Shown: one piece after another, positions 15,046-23,994 of the stretch
Numbering within the stretch: the first letter of the stretch is position 1
How the letters are laid out: every line of letters starts with the position of its first letter
Origin: Brevibacterium sp. JSBI002
GTDB taxonomy: Bacteria; Actinomycetota; Actinomycetes; Actinomycetales; Brevibacteriaceae
Assembly (NCBI RefSeq): GCF_026013965.1
Contig: NZ_CP110341.1
Span: 930,001 to 994,000, forward strand
DNA: 64,000 nucleotides
Direction of reading: 5' to 3'
Notes under the pieces: generated by a model
Seen by the model: only the letters and a program-made list of their open reading frames with translations
Told to the model about the DNA's origin: nothing
Databases searched by the model: none
Translations under genes and position numbers: made by a program

Positions 15046-17586
15046 ATGCGAACCTTTCTGCCGATGGCCGACCATGTGCGTGGCAAGCGCAGCCCCGTCA
15101 CGTGCGCACTGAAGTGCGACAACGCCTGCCTCAAGGCCACCTGCAACACATCGGCAAATGGGTATTTCCGCGATATCGTCAATGCCAAGCTCAGCCGTCG
15201 CGCGGTTCTCGGTGCCTCGGCTGCCGGCGCCTTGGCCATCGCAGTGACCACCGCACCGAGTCCGACCGCACGCTCTGCCGCCGCGGCCACCGCAGGCAGT
15301 CTGGCCTTCACCGCCATCGACCCGGTCCAGCACGAGGTCGACGAATTCATCGTCCCCGAAGGCTACTCTTGGCATCCGATCGTCCGCTGGGGAGATCCCT
15401 TGTTCCCCGACTCCCCGAGGTTCGACCCAGAGAATCAGAGCCCAGAGGCGCAGCGCCGCCAGTTCGGCTACAACAACGACTTCCTGTCCATCCAGATCGA
15501 CCCCGACGACTCGAACCGGGCCGTGCTCTTCGCCAACCAGGAATACACGAACGACGCCATCATGTACCCCGAGGACATGGACGGAGCCGATCAGCGGGCG
15601 ATCAGCCGTGAAGCCCACGGACTGACCGTTGCCGAACTCATCCGCACGGACGAGAAGTCAACGTGGACGGTCGACGTCAACGGAAAGAAGAACCGCCGGT
15701 TCCTCATTGACACCGAGTACGAGTTCACCGGTCCCGCTGCCGGTTCCGATCTGCTGCGGACGAAGGACTACCCGAACGGTGACAAGGCGCAGGGCACTCT
15801 CGGCAACTGCTCGGGTGGGCTCACACCCTGGGGCACTCTGGTGTCCGGTGAGGAGAACTTCAACTCGTACTTCAAGGCGCAGGGCACATCGGCGGCAGAT
15901 AAGCGCTACGGGCTCGACAGCGAAGATTCGGCCAACGGGTGGGAAGCCGATGTCGACCGATTCGATACGAACAACCCGGGCTACGCGAACGAAGCGAATC
16001 GGTTCGGCTGGATCGTCGAAGTCGACCCTTGGGACCCGAACTCCACCCCTCACAAGCACACGAACATGGGCCGCTTCAAACACGAAGGGGCGAACATCAC
16101 GATCTCCGATTCGGGCCACGCCGTGGCCTATATGGGAGACGATGAAAAGTTCGACTACCTCTACAAGTTCGTCTCGAAGGACACCTACTTGGAGGGCGAT
16201 CGCACACACAACAAGACGCTGCTGACCGACGGCGACCTCTACGTCGCGAAGTTCACCGGCAACTCACCGAAGTCCGAGATCGACGGCAGCGGTGAGGTGC
16301 CCGCCGACGGCGAGTTCGACGGCAGCGGACAGTGGCTTCCGCTGGTCAAGGACGGCAAGTCGCAGGTGTCAGGATTCTCCGTCGAAGAGGTCCTCGTCAA
16401 CACCCGTCTGGCCGCCGACAAGGTCGGCCCGACGAAGATGGACCGCTGCGAAGACGTCGAACCCAACCCGGTCAACGGCCGCATCTACGTCGCCTGCACG
16501 AACAACTCCGACCGCGGCACCGACGGGAAGGCCGCCGCAGATGAGGCCAATCCGCGCACGGAGAACCGCGACGGGCATATCGTCGAGATCACCGAGCGCT
16601 CCGGCGATCACACAGGCACCGAATTCGATTGGACGCTGCTGTTGGTCTGCGGAGACCCGAAGCAGGGCGACGCCACTTACTTCTCCGGCTTCCCCGCCGA
16701 TCAGGTCTCACCGATCTCCTGCCCGGACAATGTCGCCTTCGACACCGCCGGAAACCTGTGGATCTCCACCGACGGTGCTCCCGACGGCATCGGCTACTGC
16801 GACGGGCTGTTCAAGGTAACCATCGAAGGCGACCAGCGCGGCCGCGTCGAACAGTTCCTGTCCGTACCTCGCGAAGCCGAGGTCTGTGGACCACTCGTCC
16901 ACGACGAATACGAATCCGCGTTCGTCGCAGTTCAGCACCCAGGTGAGGACGGCTCGTATGCCGATCAGCACTCGCAGTTCCCCGATTATGTCAAGGAAAC
17001 CGATGTCGACAAGGGAGTGGCCGCGATGCCGCGGCCCACGGTCGTGCAGGTCATCAAGGGCGACGGCGGATCGGCACCGGACCCGACTGAACCGCCGAAG
17101 GACCAGGACTCCGACGCCGACGGCACAGATGAAGGGGCGACGGACTCGGATGAGAACGGCAACTCAGATGGTGCCGGAACCGGTGAGGACACCGATGCCA
17201 AGGGCGACAGGACCGGAACGGACGCCGACAGCTCCGGTTCGACTGCCGGGTCGCAGGACGGCGTGAAAGATGCCGCGGCAGCTGGTGCGGCAGCGAGTGC
17301 CGGCAGCGACGGCGGCTCCGGTGCCGGCGGCTCCGGCGGCTCCGGTTCGGGCGGCGGTTCCTCGAACGGCGACTCGGGTTCAGGCGGGTCCGGTTCAGGT
17401 GGGTCCGGCTCGGACGGCGGTGAACTGCCGTGGACCGGTTCGGACAGCACTCTGCCGCTGCTCGGCGGCGGAGCAGGTCTCCTCGCCGTCGGCGGTGCGA
17501 TGGCGACGGCCGCTCATCTGCGTCGGAAGAACGCAGACGGGACGGAAAGCGAGCAGGACTTGCCGACGGAGACTCAGAGCGACTGA
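15046..17586 (+). CDS. PhoX-family alkaline phosphatase, Tat-exported with LPxTG anchor
   Basis: 846 residues, DUF839/PhoX family (calcium/iron-dependent phosphatase). The N-terminus has the Cys-rich CALKCDNACLKATC block (20-33) that actinobacterial PhoX proteins carry before the signal, then a twin-arginine motif SRRAVLG (50-56) and a hydrophobic Ala-rich stretch. The core contains GNCSGGLTPWGTLVSGEENF, DPWDPNS and MDRCEDVEPNP, typical PhoX metal-site regions. After residue 680 comes an Asp/Gly/Ser-rich wall-spanning region, then LPWTG (794-798), a membrane helix and an RRK tail, the sortase signal. ATG 15046 follows AAGGAGAG. It probably releases phosphate from organic esters at the cell surface. 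Confidence 0.9.
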   Translation: MRTFLPMADHVRGKRSPVTCALKCDNACLKATCNTSANGYFRDIVNAKLSRRAVLGASAAGALAIAVTTAPSPTARSAAAATAGSLAFTAIDPVQHEVDEFIVPEGYSWHPIVRWGDPLFPDSPRFDPENQSPEAQRRQFGYNNDFLSIQIDPDDSNRAVLFANQEYTNDAIMYPEDMDGADQRAISREAHGLTVAELIRTDEKSTWTVDVNGKKNRRFLIDTEYEFTGPAAGSDLLRTKDYPNGDKAQGTLGNCSGGLTPWGTLVSGEENFNSYFKAQGTSAADKRYGLDSEDSANGWEADVDRFDTNNPGYANEANRFGWIVEVDPWDPNSTPHKHTNMGRFKHEGANITISDSGHAVAYMGDDEKFDYLYKFVSKDTYLEGDRTHNKTLLTDGDLYVAKFTGNSPKSEIDGSGEVPADGEFDGSGQWLPLVKDGKSQVSGFSVEEVLVNTRLAADKVGPTKMDRCEDVEPNPVNGRIYVACTNNSDRGTDGKAAADEANPRTENRDGHIVEITERSGDHTGTEFDWTLLLVCGDPKQGDATYFSGFPADQVSPISCPDNVAFDTAGNLWISTDGAPDGIGYCDGLFKVTIEGDQRGRVEQFLSVPREAEVCGPLVHDEYESAFVAVQHPGEDGSYADQHSQFPDYVKETDVDKGVAAMPRPTVVQVIKGDGGSAPDPTEPPKDQDSDADGTDEGATDSDENGNSDGAGTGEDTDAKGDRTGTDADSSGSTAGSQDGVKDAAAAGAAASAGSDGGSGAGGSGGSGSGGGSSNGDSGSGGSGSGGSGSDGGELPWTGSDSTLPLLGGGAGLLAVGGAMATAAHLRRKNADGTESEQDLPTETQSD

Positions 17587-17606
17587 TGACACCAGGCCCA
17601 TAAGCT

Positions 17607-17644
17607 GAAGAAGGCCAGAGGCGACACTGCCTCTGGCCTTCTTC
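17607..17644. terminator. Strong intrinsic terminator after phoX
   Basis: Arms 17607-17622 and 17629-17644 form a perfect 16-bp stem with a 6-nt loop, 20 bp after the PhoX stop. The convergent VOC gene ends 32 bp beyond, so it can serve both directions. Confidence 0.8.
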
Positions 17645-17675
17645 GACTCCGCAGAGTGCGCGGACTCTGATGCGC

Positions 17676-18317
17676 TCAGATGGTGACGGGGCCGTTCTCC
17701 GTGTTGAAGCTCACCGACATGATGCCCGGCGTCCCGTGTGGTGCGGACCAGTCGATGTTGATCTCCGAGATCGGCTTGGCATCCTGAGTGCCCAGCCAAT
17801 CGCGCAGACGATCGCGGTCCCCGGCGATCTGCAGGGTGTCGATGTCGACGGCCTCATTCGTCTTGTACGTCGACGGGTGTTGCGAGGAGTCGGCGGACCA
17901 CTTGATGAAGAACGGCAGCTGGGGATCGGCGATGAGCCCCTTGACACCGATCTGCAGCCACCGAAGTTCCAAACCGGACTCCGGCGTGCGGTTTCCATCG
18001 ACAGCCTTGCGCTCGAGGCGGGTTTCGACTGCGGTGAGATCGTCGACCGAGACGCACCAGCCCATCCAGCCGCCGCCGAGCTCGGAACGAGCCCGGACGG
18101 CCTGACCGAAGGGCGTCGAGAGAGCGGCCGGATGCTCCAAGGCTTCCACGACTTCGAGGTAATGACCGTTCGCTAGGGGGAAGATGAGGTTTCTGGTGCC
18201 GAATCGAGGATGCACACCGCCGTCGTAGGGAGCCACTCCGAGCTTGTCTGCGATCCGCTCAGCGGTCGCACGATAGCCGTCAGGTTCACTGGCGTATGAC
18301 ACATGATCGAGTTTCAT
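17676..18317 (-). CDS. VOC superfamily (glyoxalase-like) protein
   Basis: 213-residue protein beginning MKLDHVSYASEPDGYRATAE, the start of a glyoxalase-like (PF13468 type) vicinal-oxygen-chelate domain. The HPRFGTRNLIFPL and GHYLEVVEAL strands carry the His and Glu residues that usually bind metal. The second half (GIMSVSFNTENGPVTI) is a degenerate repeat of the fold. It stands alone and convergent with phoX; an imperfect iron-box-like palindrome lies about 40 bp upstream. Substrate unknown. Confidence 0.82.
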   Translation of the reverse strand: MKLDHVSYASEPDGYRATAERIADKLGVAPYDGGVHPRFGTRNLIFPLANGHYLEVVEALEHPAALSTPFGQAVRARSELGGGWMGWCVSVDDLTAVETRLERKAVDGNRTPESGLELRWLQIGVKGLIADPQLPFFIKWSADSSQHPSTYKTNEAVDIDTLQIAGDRDRLRDWLGTQDAKPISEINIDWSAPHGTPGIMSVSFNTENGPVTI

Positions 18318-18352
18318 GACACGACAATCGCATAACCTGGCTCACACTGCCC

Positions 18353-18368
18353 CTTAGGCTTACCTAAG
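18353..18368. promoter_or_regulatory. Palindrome resembling part of a DtxR/IdeR box
   Basis: CTTAGG and CCTAAG half-sites flank four bases (18353-18368). Bases 18357-18367 match the right half of the 19-bp iron box (GGCTTACCTAA), but the left half fits poorly. It lies upstream of the VOC gene. Confidence 0.25.
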
Positions 18369-18416
18369 AAATCGTGATGATCGTCACGCTGGGGTCCCGG
18401 CCGTCGCCAAAGCGAA

Positions 18417-18444
18417 ACCGCCCGGATGTCATCATCCGGGCGGT
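18417..18444. terminator. Intrinsic terminator-like hairpin after ppa
   Basis: Perfect 12-bp arms 18417-18428 and 18433-18444 with a TCAT loop, 45 bp past the stop of the minus-strand ppa gene. Confidence 0.65.
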
Positions 18445-18488
18445 CGCAGATCAGCGCTGAGTTCTCAGCACAGTGAGAGGGGAGGGAC

Positions 18489-18977
18489 TCAGTGGCCCTC
18501 GGCCTTGAATCGTTCGATGGAGGCATTGACCTCTGCCTCTGCGGCTTCGCGACCTGCCCAGGACGAACCCTTGACGTACTTGCCGGGCTCGAGGTCCTTG
18601 TACCGGTTGAAGAAGTGCTCGATCGAGTCGAGCATGAACTGGTCCACATCCGAGATGTCGGTGTAGGAGTCCCAGCGAGGATCTCCGGCGGGAACGGCGA
18701 GGACCTTGTCATCGCCTCCGGCCTCGTCTTCCATCTGGAACATGCCGATGGGACGGATGTCGATGAGCACACCGGGGAACAGCGGCTCGGGCAGCAGCAC
18801 GAGCACGTCGAGAGGGTCGCCGTCGTTTCCGAGCGTGTCTTCGATATAGCCGTAATCGGCGGGGTACTGCATCGAGGTGTAGAGGTAGCGATCGAGCTTG
18901 ACCCGACCGGTCTCATGATCGACTTCGTACTTGTTGCGGGACCCCTGGGGGATCTCGATTGTGGCCAGCAGTTCCAT
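18489..18977 (-). CDS. ppa: Inorganic pyrophosphatase (family I)
   Basis: 162-residue soluble enzyme hydrolysing pyrophosphate to drive biosynthesis. The family signature DGDPLD is at 52-57, with [13 protein letters not shown] before it and the late [14 protein letters not shown] substrate-binding block. Length and termini fit actinobacterial hexameric enzymes. An AGGAGC ribosome site precedes ATG 18977. It is divergent from dacB, as in the mycobacterial ppa-dacB arrangement. Confidence 0.96.
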   Translation of the reverse strand: MELLATIEIPQGSRNKYEVDHETGRVKLDRYLYTSMQYPADYGYIEDTLGNDGDPLDVLVLLPEPLFPGVLIDIRPIGMFQMEDEAGGDDKVLAVPAGDPRWDSYTDISDVDQFMLDSIEHFFNRYKDLEPGKYVKGSSWAGREAAEAEVNASIERFKAEGH

Positions 18978-19085
18978 AGTGCTCCTTCACGTTAGGGGTG
19001 CATCACTAGAATAGATGGTACAAGTCCCCGTCACCGCCCACCGACGGCGACCGCCTCACGGTCGTCGAGGAATGAGAGTCTGCGT

Positions 19086-20579
19086 TTGAACGACACCGAT
19101 GCGCCGCAGAACCCGTCAGACTCCGGCTCCCCGCGCCGCGACCGCAGAAAGGCGACCTCCCGGGGGAGGAAGGGCGGTCCGATCACCGCAGGGATCATCG
19201 TCCTCGCGCTCGGAGCCTATACCGCCGTCGACGCCTACGACCTCGTGCCCGGCCTGCCCAGCGTACTGACCACCGAACCCCAGGTCGAGGTCCAGACTGT
19301 GCCCACTCCGCAGGCCCACGCCCAGCAGGTGCCCGCCCCCGCCTCGGCGGTCGACGATTCCGCTCCCGTGCCCACACAGATTCCGAAGACGATCGACGCC
19401 GTGCTCAAGGATTCGAAGGTCAAGGGCTTCGGCCTCGAGGTCCGCGACGGGATCAGCGATGATGTCCTCTACGCGAAGGACGAGACGAAACCGCGCACTC
19501 CCGCCTCCGTGACGAAGGTGCTCACAGCGGCCGCCTCCCTGTCCGCGATCGGCGGAGAGAAGCGTTTGGCGACGACGACGGACTTCGACGCGGACACGAA
19601 CACCCTGACGCTGACCGGCGGCGGCGATGTGCTCCTGTCGCCCGGAGACTCCGATCCCGGTTCGGTCAACGGGCACGGGGGACTGCGGACCCTGGCCGAA
19701 GACACCGCTGCCGCGCTCAAGGACCAGGACATCACCGAGGTGGCTCTCAACCTGGACACGAGCCGCTACGTCGGCGAGGACTTCGATTCCGGCTGGTCCC
19801 GGTCCGATATCGCCAAGGGAGTGATCACCCCGATCCAGCCGATCATGGTCGACACCGCCTACGTCGGGTCGAAGAACGCCGAGTGGCGGGGCCGCAGCGA
19901 ACACCCGGCAAAGGACGCGTTCTCGATCTTCGATGGAGAGCTGAAGAAGACCGGGATCACCGTCACCGAGGCGACCGACCGGTCCGAATCCGAGACGACG
20001 TCCGAGTCCGAGAATCCGCAGGAGCTCGCCCGGGTGGAATCGGCGACGATCTCCGAGATCGTCGAATACGCGCTCGTGCACAGCGACAACGTCGTCGCCG
20101 AGATGCTCGGCAACGAGGTCGCCATCGCCCAGGGACAGGAGGGCAGCCTCGAGAACGGTCCCATGGCGGTCCTGGAAGCTCTCGGTGAATCCGTCGACCT
20201 CGGGCGCACCCACCTCGTCGACACCTCGGGGCTGTCCTATGACAACCGGATCGCCCCGCACGATCTCACGACCGTCCTGCAGGCCTCGGTCGTCGCCGAT
20301 GACTCGCTGGCCGGGCTCGTCAGCTACTTCCCCGTCGGCGGACTGACCGGCACCCTGCACGACCGATTCCTCGACGAGAGGAACGCCTCCGGGGTGGTGC
20401 ACGCGAAGACCGGAACGCTGTCGACCGTGACCTCCCTGGCCGGGGGAGTGCTCGACGCGGAAGGCCGCTACCTCGTATTCTCCATCCAGATCGACGACGT
20501 GGATAAGGACAAGATCTTGGAAGCCAGAAAGACCGTGGACGATATCGTCACAGCCCTCGCGAACTGCGGCTGCCGATGA
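19086..20579 (+). CDS. dacB: D-alanyl-D-alanine carboxypeptidase (PBP4/DacB type, S13)
   Basis: 497-residue penicillin-binding protein trimming peptidoglycan stem peptides outside the membrane. One N-terminal membrane anchor (about 33-50) follows a basic cytoplasmic tail. The three active-site motifs are present: SVTK (141-144), SDN (333-335) and KTG (441-443). The insert between motifs 1 and 2 is that of peptidase family S13. The start is TTG 19086; ribosome-site support is weak and no better start precedes the basic tail. Its stop overlaps the next ATG (ATGA), making dacB, the zinc protease and tilS one translationally coupled unit. Confidence 0.92.
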   Translation: MNDTDAPQNPSDSGSPRRDRRKATSRGRKGGPITAGIIVLALGAYTAVDAYDLVPGLPSVLTTEPQVEVQTVPTPQAHAQQVPAPASAVDDSAPVPTQIPKTIDAVLKDSKVKGFGLEVRDGISDDVLYAKDETKPRTPASVTKVLTAAASLSAIGGEKRLATTTDFDADTNTLTLTGGGDVLLSPGDSDPGSVNGHGGLRTLAEDTAAALKDQDITEVALNLDTSRYVGEDFDSGWSRSDIAKGVITPIQPIMVDTAYVGSKNAEWRGRSEHPAKDAFSIFDGELKKTGITVTEATDRSESETTSESENPQELARVESATISEIVEYALVHSDNVVAEMLGNEVAIAQGQEGSLENGPMAVLEALGESVDLGRTHLVDTSGLSYDNRIAPHDLTTVLQASVVADDSLAGLVSYFPVGGLTGTLHDRFLDERNASGVVHAKTGTLSTVTSLAGGVLDAEGRYLVFSIQIDDVDKDKILEARKTVDDIVTALANCGCR

Positions 20580-21592
20580 TCATCGACGAGAACTTCGCCG
20601 CCCGCACCGCCCGTGAGCTCGTCTCCGCGGCGAAGGTCCCCGAACCGGGTGTGCTCGACGGACTCGTCGAGGGGATGAAGGACAATGCGCTGACCGCCCA
20701 GGACCTCGTGCTCGACTCATTTCTGCTGCCGCCGGAGCACGCCGATGATGTGCGCGGCCGCCTCGCCGCGGGTTCCGTGCTCGTCCTCGACCAGGTCAGC
20801 TGGGTCAAAGCCAACGCGCAGTCCGTCAACGGAATGCTCGACGAGGCGGCACTGCCCGCCCCGGTCAGCCCCGCCACCGCGAAGGCCGGTGCCGTCGAGG
20901 TCGCCGGGGTCCTCTCACTCCTGTCGACCCGGGTGCTCGGCCAGTTCGACCCCTTCGCCGTGGAGACGGGACGGCTGATGTTCGTCGCCCCCGCCGTGCT
21001 CATCGCGGAGAAGGCCATGGACGTCGACCCGCGCGACTTCCGCATGTGGGTGGCCCTCCACGAAGCCACCCACCAAGTGCAGTTCGCGACCGCGCCCTGG
21101 TTGCGCGAACACATGCGCACCCTGCTCTCCGGAGCCGTGTCCACCCGACTGACGATCCCGGGAGTCGGCGGGATCGTCGACCTCTTCGCCACCCTCGGGC
21201 GCATCGTCAAGGGCGAGGCCAGCATCATCGACCTCATCCGCGACGAGAACATGCGCACAGCACTCGACGAGGCCACCGCGATCCTGTCCCTGCTCGAAGG
21301 GCACGCCGATGTCGTCATGGACGAAGTCGGCGCCGGTGTCATCCCGAGCGTGCGTCAGCTGCGCCGGAAGTTCGAGGCCCGCCGTGACGCCAGTCAGGGC
21401 GGAATACTGACCAATCTGCTCGGAATGGACCTCAAACTCGCGCAGTATCGCGACGGGGCGAAGTTCGTCCGCGCCGTCCGCCGCGAGGTTGGGCAGAAGG
21501 GCTTCTCCCGCATCTATGCCGAACCCGCGAATCTGCCGCGCACGGCAGAGATCCACGACCCGCAGCTCTGGCTCGACCGTGTCCACGGCTGA
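20576..21592 (+). CDS. Zinc-dependent metalloprotease, DUF2342/coenzyme F420-associated type
   Basis: 338 residues. HEATH at 162-166 is an HExxH zinc site inside LHEATHQVQF, and LLEGHADVVMDEVG further on can supply the third ligand. This matches the actinobacterial DUF2342 (zincin-like metallopeptidase) family, always found between dacB and tilS in mycobacteria as I recall. No signal peptide is visible, so it is cytoplasmic or peripheral. Physiological substrate unknown. It overlaps dacB by 4 nt and tilS by 14 nt. Confidence 0.88.
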   Translation: MIIDENFAARTARELVSAAKVPEPGVLDGLVEGMKDNALTAQDLVLDSFLLPPEHADDVRGRLAAGSVLVLDQVSWVKANAQSVNGMLDEAALPAPVSPATAKAGAVEVAGVLSLLSTRVLGQFDPFAVETGRLMFVAPAVLIAEKAMDVDPRDFRMWVALHEATHQVQFATAPWLREHMRTLLSGAVSTRLTIPGVGGIVDLFATLGRIVKGEASIIDLIRDENMRTALDEATAILSLLEGHADVVMDEVGAGVIPSVRQLRRKFEARRDASQGGILTNLLGMDLKLAQYRDGAKFVRAVRREVGQKGFSRIYAEPANLPRTAEIHDPQLWLDRVHG

Positions 21593-22601
21593 GGGTCCGC
21601 GCAGCGCAGCCTCGCCGAGGCGGCCGACCCTCGACCCCGCCAGTGCTGCCATCCGCACTGCCGTTCGTGCCGCACTTGCGGACGCAGGAACGTCTGTCCC
21701 AGGCCTCATCGTCGCAGTGTCCGGGGGAGCGGATTCGATGGCGCTGCTGCACGCGACCGCGTTCCTGCATCGTCGCGGTGAGATCCGTGCCCGTGCCGTC
21801 ACCGTCGAGCACGGTCTGCAGGCCGTCACCGCCGAGGTGGCCGACCGGGTCGCCGCCACCGCCGAATCCTGGGGCATGCCCGCCGAGGTGATGAGGGTGA
21901 GCATCCATGCCGGCGAAGAGGGCCTGGAAGCCGCGGCACGCACCGCTCGTTATGCCGCCCTCGAAACCGCTCGGACCGCAGCCGAAGCCGACTGGATCCT
22001 CACCGCCCATACCCGCAGCGACCAGGCCGAGACCGTTCTGCTCGGACTCATGCGCGGATCGGGCACTCGGTCCTTGGCCGGGATGAGTCCGCTGGCCGGT
22101 CGCCTCATGCGTCCCCTGCTCGGCCTCGACCGAGATCGGACCGAAGCGTCCTGCCGGGCGCAGTGCATCGAGATCTGGGACGACCCGATGAACGCCGACA
22201 CCGCGTTCACCCGAGTCCGGGCCCGGCAGCTGCTGGCCGGACTCGAAGCCGAACTCGGCCAACCGATCACGGCGAACCTCGCGCGCACCGCCGACCTGTG
22301 CCGAGCCGACGCCGATTTCATCGATGCTCACGCCGAGGCGGCAGGGCAGCAGGTCCGTGGAGCCGCCTCGGTGCCGGTGGAGGTCTTTACCGCACTCGAC
22401 GATGCCGTGCTCAGCCGCGTCGTGCGCGACTGGGCGATCTCGCTCGGCGTGCCCGCACAGAACCTCGGAGCGGTGCGGGTCGCCGAACTCTGCGCTCTCA
22501 TCCGTGACCGCAGGCGCGGTCGCCTGTCCCTGCCCGGCGACTCGGAAGTCGTCGTCTCCGGCGATCGGGCCGTGTTCCAGCTCGCAGCGAAGGGCCGCTG
22601 A
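21579..22601 (+). CDS. tilS: tRNA(Ile)-lysidine synthase
   Basis: 340-residue N-type PP-loop ATPase that converts C34 of the CAU-anticodon tRNA-Ile to lysidine. The PP-loop SGGADS is at 48-53, with TVEHGLQ and TAHTRSDQAETVLL characteristic of TilS. The protein is short, as usual in Actinobacteria, with a small C-terminal domain. I chose GTG 21579, which overlaps the previous stop; the frame is open upstream but only as overlap with the protease gene. It usually stands beside hpt and ftsH; here a two-gene insert separates tilS from hpt. Confidence 0.93.
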   Translation: MSTAEGPRSAASPRRPTLDPASAAIRTAVRAALADAGTSVPGLIVAVSGGADSMALLHATAFLHRRGEIRARAVTVEHGLQAVTAEVADRVAATAESWGMPAEVMRVSIHAGEEGLEAAARTARYAALETARTAAEADWILTAHTRSDQAETVLLGLMRGSGTRSLAGMSPLAGRLMRPLLGLDRDRTEASCRAQCIEIWDDPMNADTAFTRVRARQLLAGLEAELGQPITANLARTADLCRADADFIDAHAEAAGQQVRGAASVPVEVFTALDDAVLSRVVRDWAISLGVPAQNLGAVRVAELCALIRDRRRGRLSLPGDSEVVVSGDRAVFQLAAKGR

Positions 22602-22604
22602 GGC

Positions 22605-23879
22605 TCAGCTCAGCCGCGGCCCGCCTGCCAGTTCGCCACCGGAGGCGATGAGCCGACCGCCCTTGAACACGTCCCGGTCCTTGGAGCAGTCCATGATCGC
22701 CGAGGTGACCGTATCGGCGTCGACGAGTAAGAAGTCGGCGGGAGCGCCCACCGCCAGACCGAACCGGGAATCGTCGACCAGCGCCGAACCGTCGGGACGA
22801 GCACCGGCCATGACCTGAGCTCCTCCGCGGGAGGCGATATCGAGGCAGCCTTCGATGTCGGCATCACGGCGGAACCCGTTCGTGAACGCCAGTTGCCAGG
22901 TCCGACGCAGCAGATCGCCGTCACCATAGGGACTCCAGTAGTCCCGCTGACCGTCCTCGCCGAGTCCCAGGGCCATGCGGCGCTCACGGATGAGAGCCTG
23001 CGGCAGCACGCCCTTGGCCGGGGCAACCGTCGTCAGGGATACTCCCGCCTCGGCGAGGACATCGAGGATCCGGACGACCTCAGGTTCCGGATTCGTGTTG
23101 AGAGCGAAGGCATGGGAGACCGTGACCTGACCCTGCATTCCCGTCGCCCGGGTGCGGGCGACGATCTCCTCGAGGGTGAACAGGCCTGCGGTGCCCGCCT
23201 CGTGGAGGTGGATGTCGATGCCCTTGCCATGCTTCTCGGCCAGGCCGAAGACGACGTCGAGGTGGGAGACCGGATCCCGGTCGTAGACCAGCGGATCGAG
23301 TCCGCCGACAAGATCCGCGCCCTCGGCCAGAGCTGCATCGAGCAGCTCTTCGACGCCGTGCTCGTGCACGATTCCGGCCTGCGGGAAGGCCACGATCTGG
23401 AAATCGAGGACATCGGCATGAGCCTCGAGCGCGGCCCTGACCCCGTGGATGCGCTCGAGACCGCAGTCGGCATCGACTTGTGCATGAGAGCGGATGCGCG
23501 TGCCTCCGGACGCGATGATCTTGGCAATCGCAAACGCGGCCTGATCGGCGACGCTGCGCTCGCCGTGGCGCCAGTTCTCGCGATCGTTCATGATGTACCC
23601 GTGCAGAGTGCCGTCGGCGGTGTGAGGTCGGAACGTCTGGCCCATCCGATTCGAATCCAGATGAGCATGCACATCGCCGAGGCTCGGCAGCAGGATCCGC
23701 CCCGCCCCGTCGATGACCTCGACCCCGGTCGATGTCGTCCCGGTCGCCGGAGACCCGGAATCGGGGGCGGCATCCTCGGCGGGGAAGAGGCGAGAGAAGC
23801 GACCATCGGTGATCTCGACATCGATGGCGGGAGCACCAGGGGTGCGCGGAAACAGACGCACATTCTTCACAACGATCAT
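22605..23879 (-). CDS. Cytosine-deaminase-like amidohydrolase
   Basis: 424-residue TIM-barrel metal-dependent hydrolase of the amidohydrolase superfamily. HAHLD at 71-75 is the first metal site, IDIHLHEAG and VSHAFAL hold further His ligands, and VDDSRFGLAVGAPADFLLVD is the C-terminal composite beta-sandwich typical of cytosine deaminase and N-isopropylammelide hydrolase relatives. ATG 23879 is used; a GTG two codons upstream (23885) is also possible. It converges on tilS with 3 bp between stops and is divergent from a CynX/NimT-type transporter, suggesting uptake and deamination of a small N-containing ring or amide. Exact substrate unknown. Confidence 0.83.
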   Translation of the reverse strand: MIVVKNVRLFPRTPGAPAIDVEITDGRFSRLFPAEDAAPDSGSPATGTTSTGVEVIDGAGRILLPSLGDVHAHLDSNRMGQTFRPHTADGTLHGYIMNDRENWRHGERSVADQAAFAIAKIIASGGTRIRSHAQVDADCGLERIHGVRAALEAHADVLDFQIVAFPQAGIVHEHGVEELLDAALAEGADLVGGLDPLVYDRDPVSHLDVVFGLAEKHGKGIDIHLHEAGTAGLFTLEEIVARTRATGMQGQVTVSHAFALNTNPEPEVVRILDVLAEAGVSLTTVAPAKGVLPQALIRERRMALGLGEDGQRDYWSPYGDGDLLRRTWQLAFTNGFRRDADIEGCLDIASRGGAQVMAGARPDGSALVDDSRFGLAVGAPADFLLVDADTVTSAIMDCSKDRDVFKGGRLIASGGELAGGPRLS

Positions 23880-23903
23880 GTGCACAGCCTACGACCGTCA
23901 AAC

Positions 23904-23911
23904 GGTATACC
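23904..23911. promoter_or_regulatory. GntR-like operator candidate in a divergent promoter
   Basis: GGTATACC is a perfect 8-bp palindrome, extended on one side to match the GntR/FadR-type TGGTATACCA core at 9 of 10 positions. It lies 25 bp upstream of the amidohydrolase start and 84 bp before the transporter start. No regulator gene is adjacent. Confidence 0.3.
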
Positions 23912-23994
23912 ATCGGAAGCTGTGCCCGTCTGCGTGCCTCTATGGGCCGCGGCCCGCGCGCACGACGACTACAGCGGTCTGAAAGGATGAGGCC

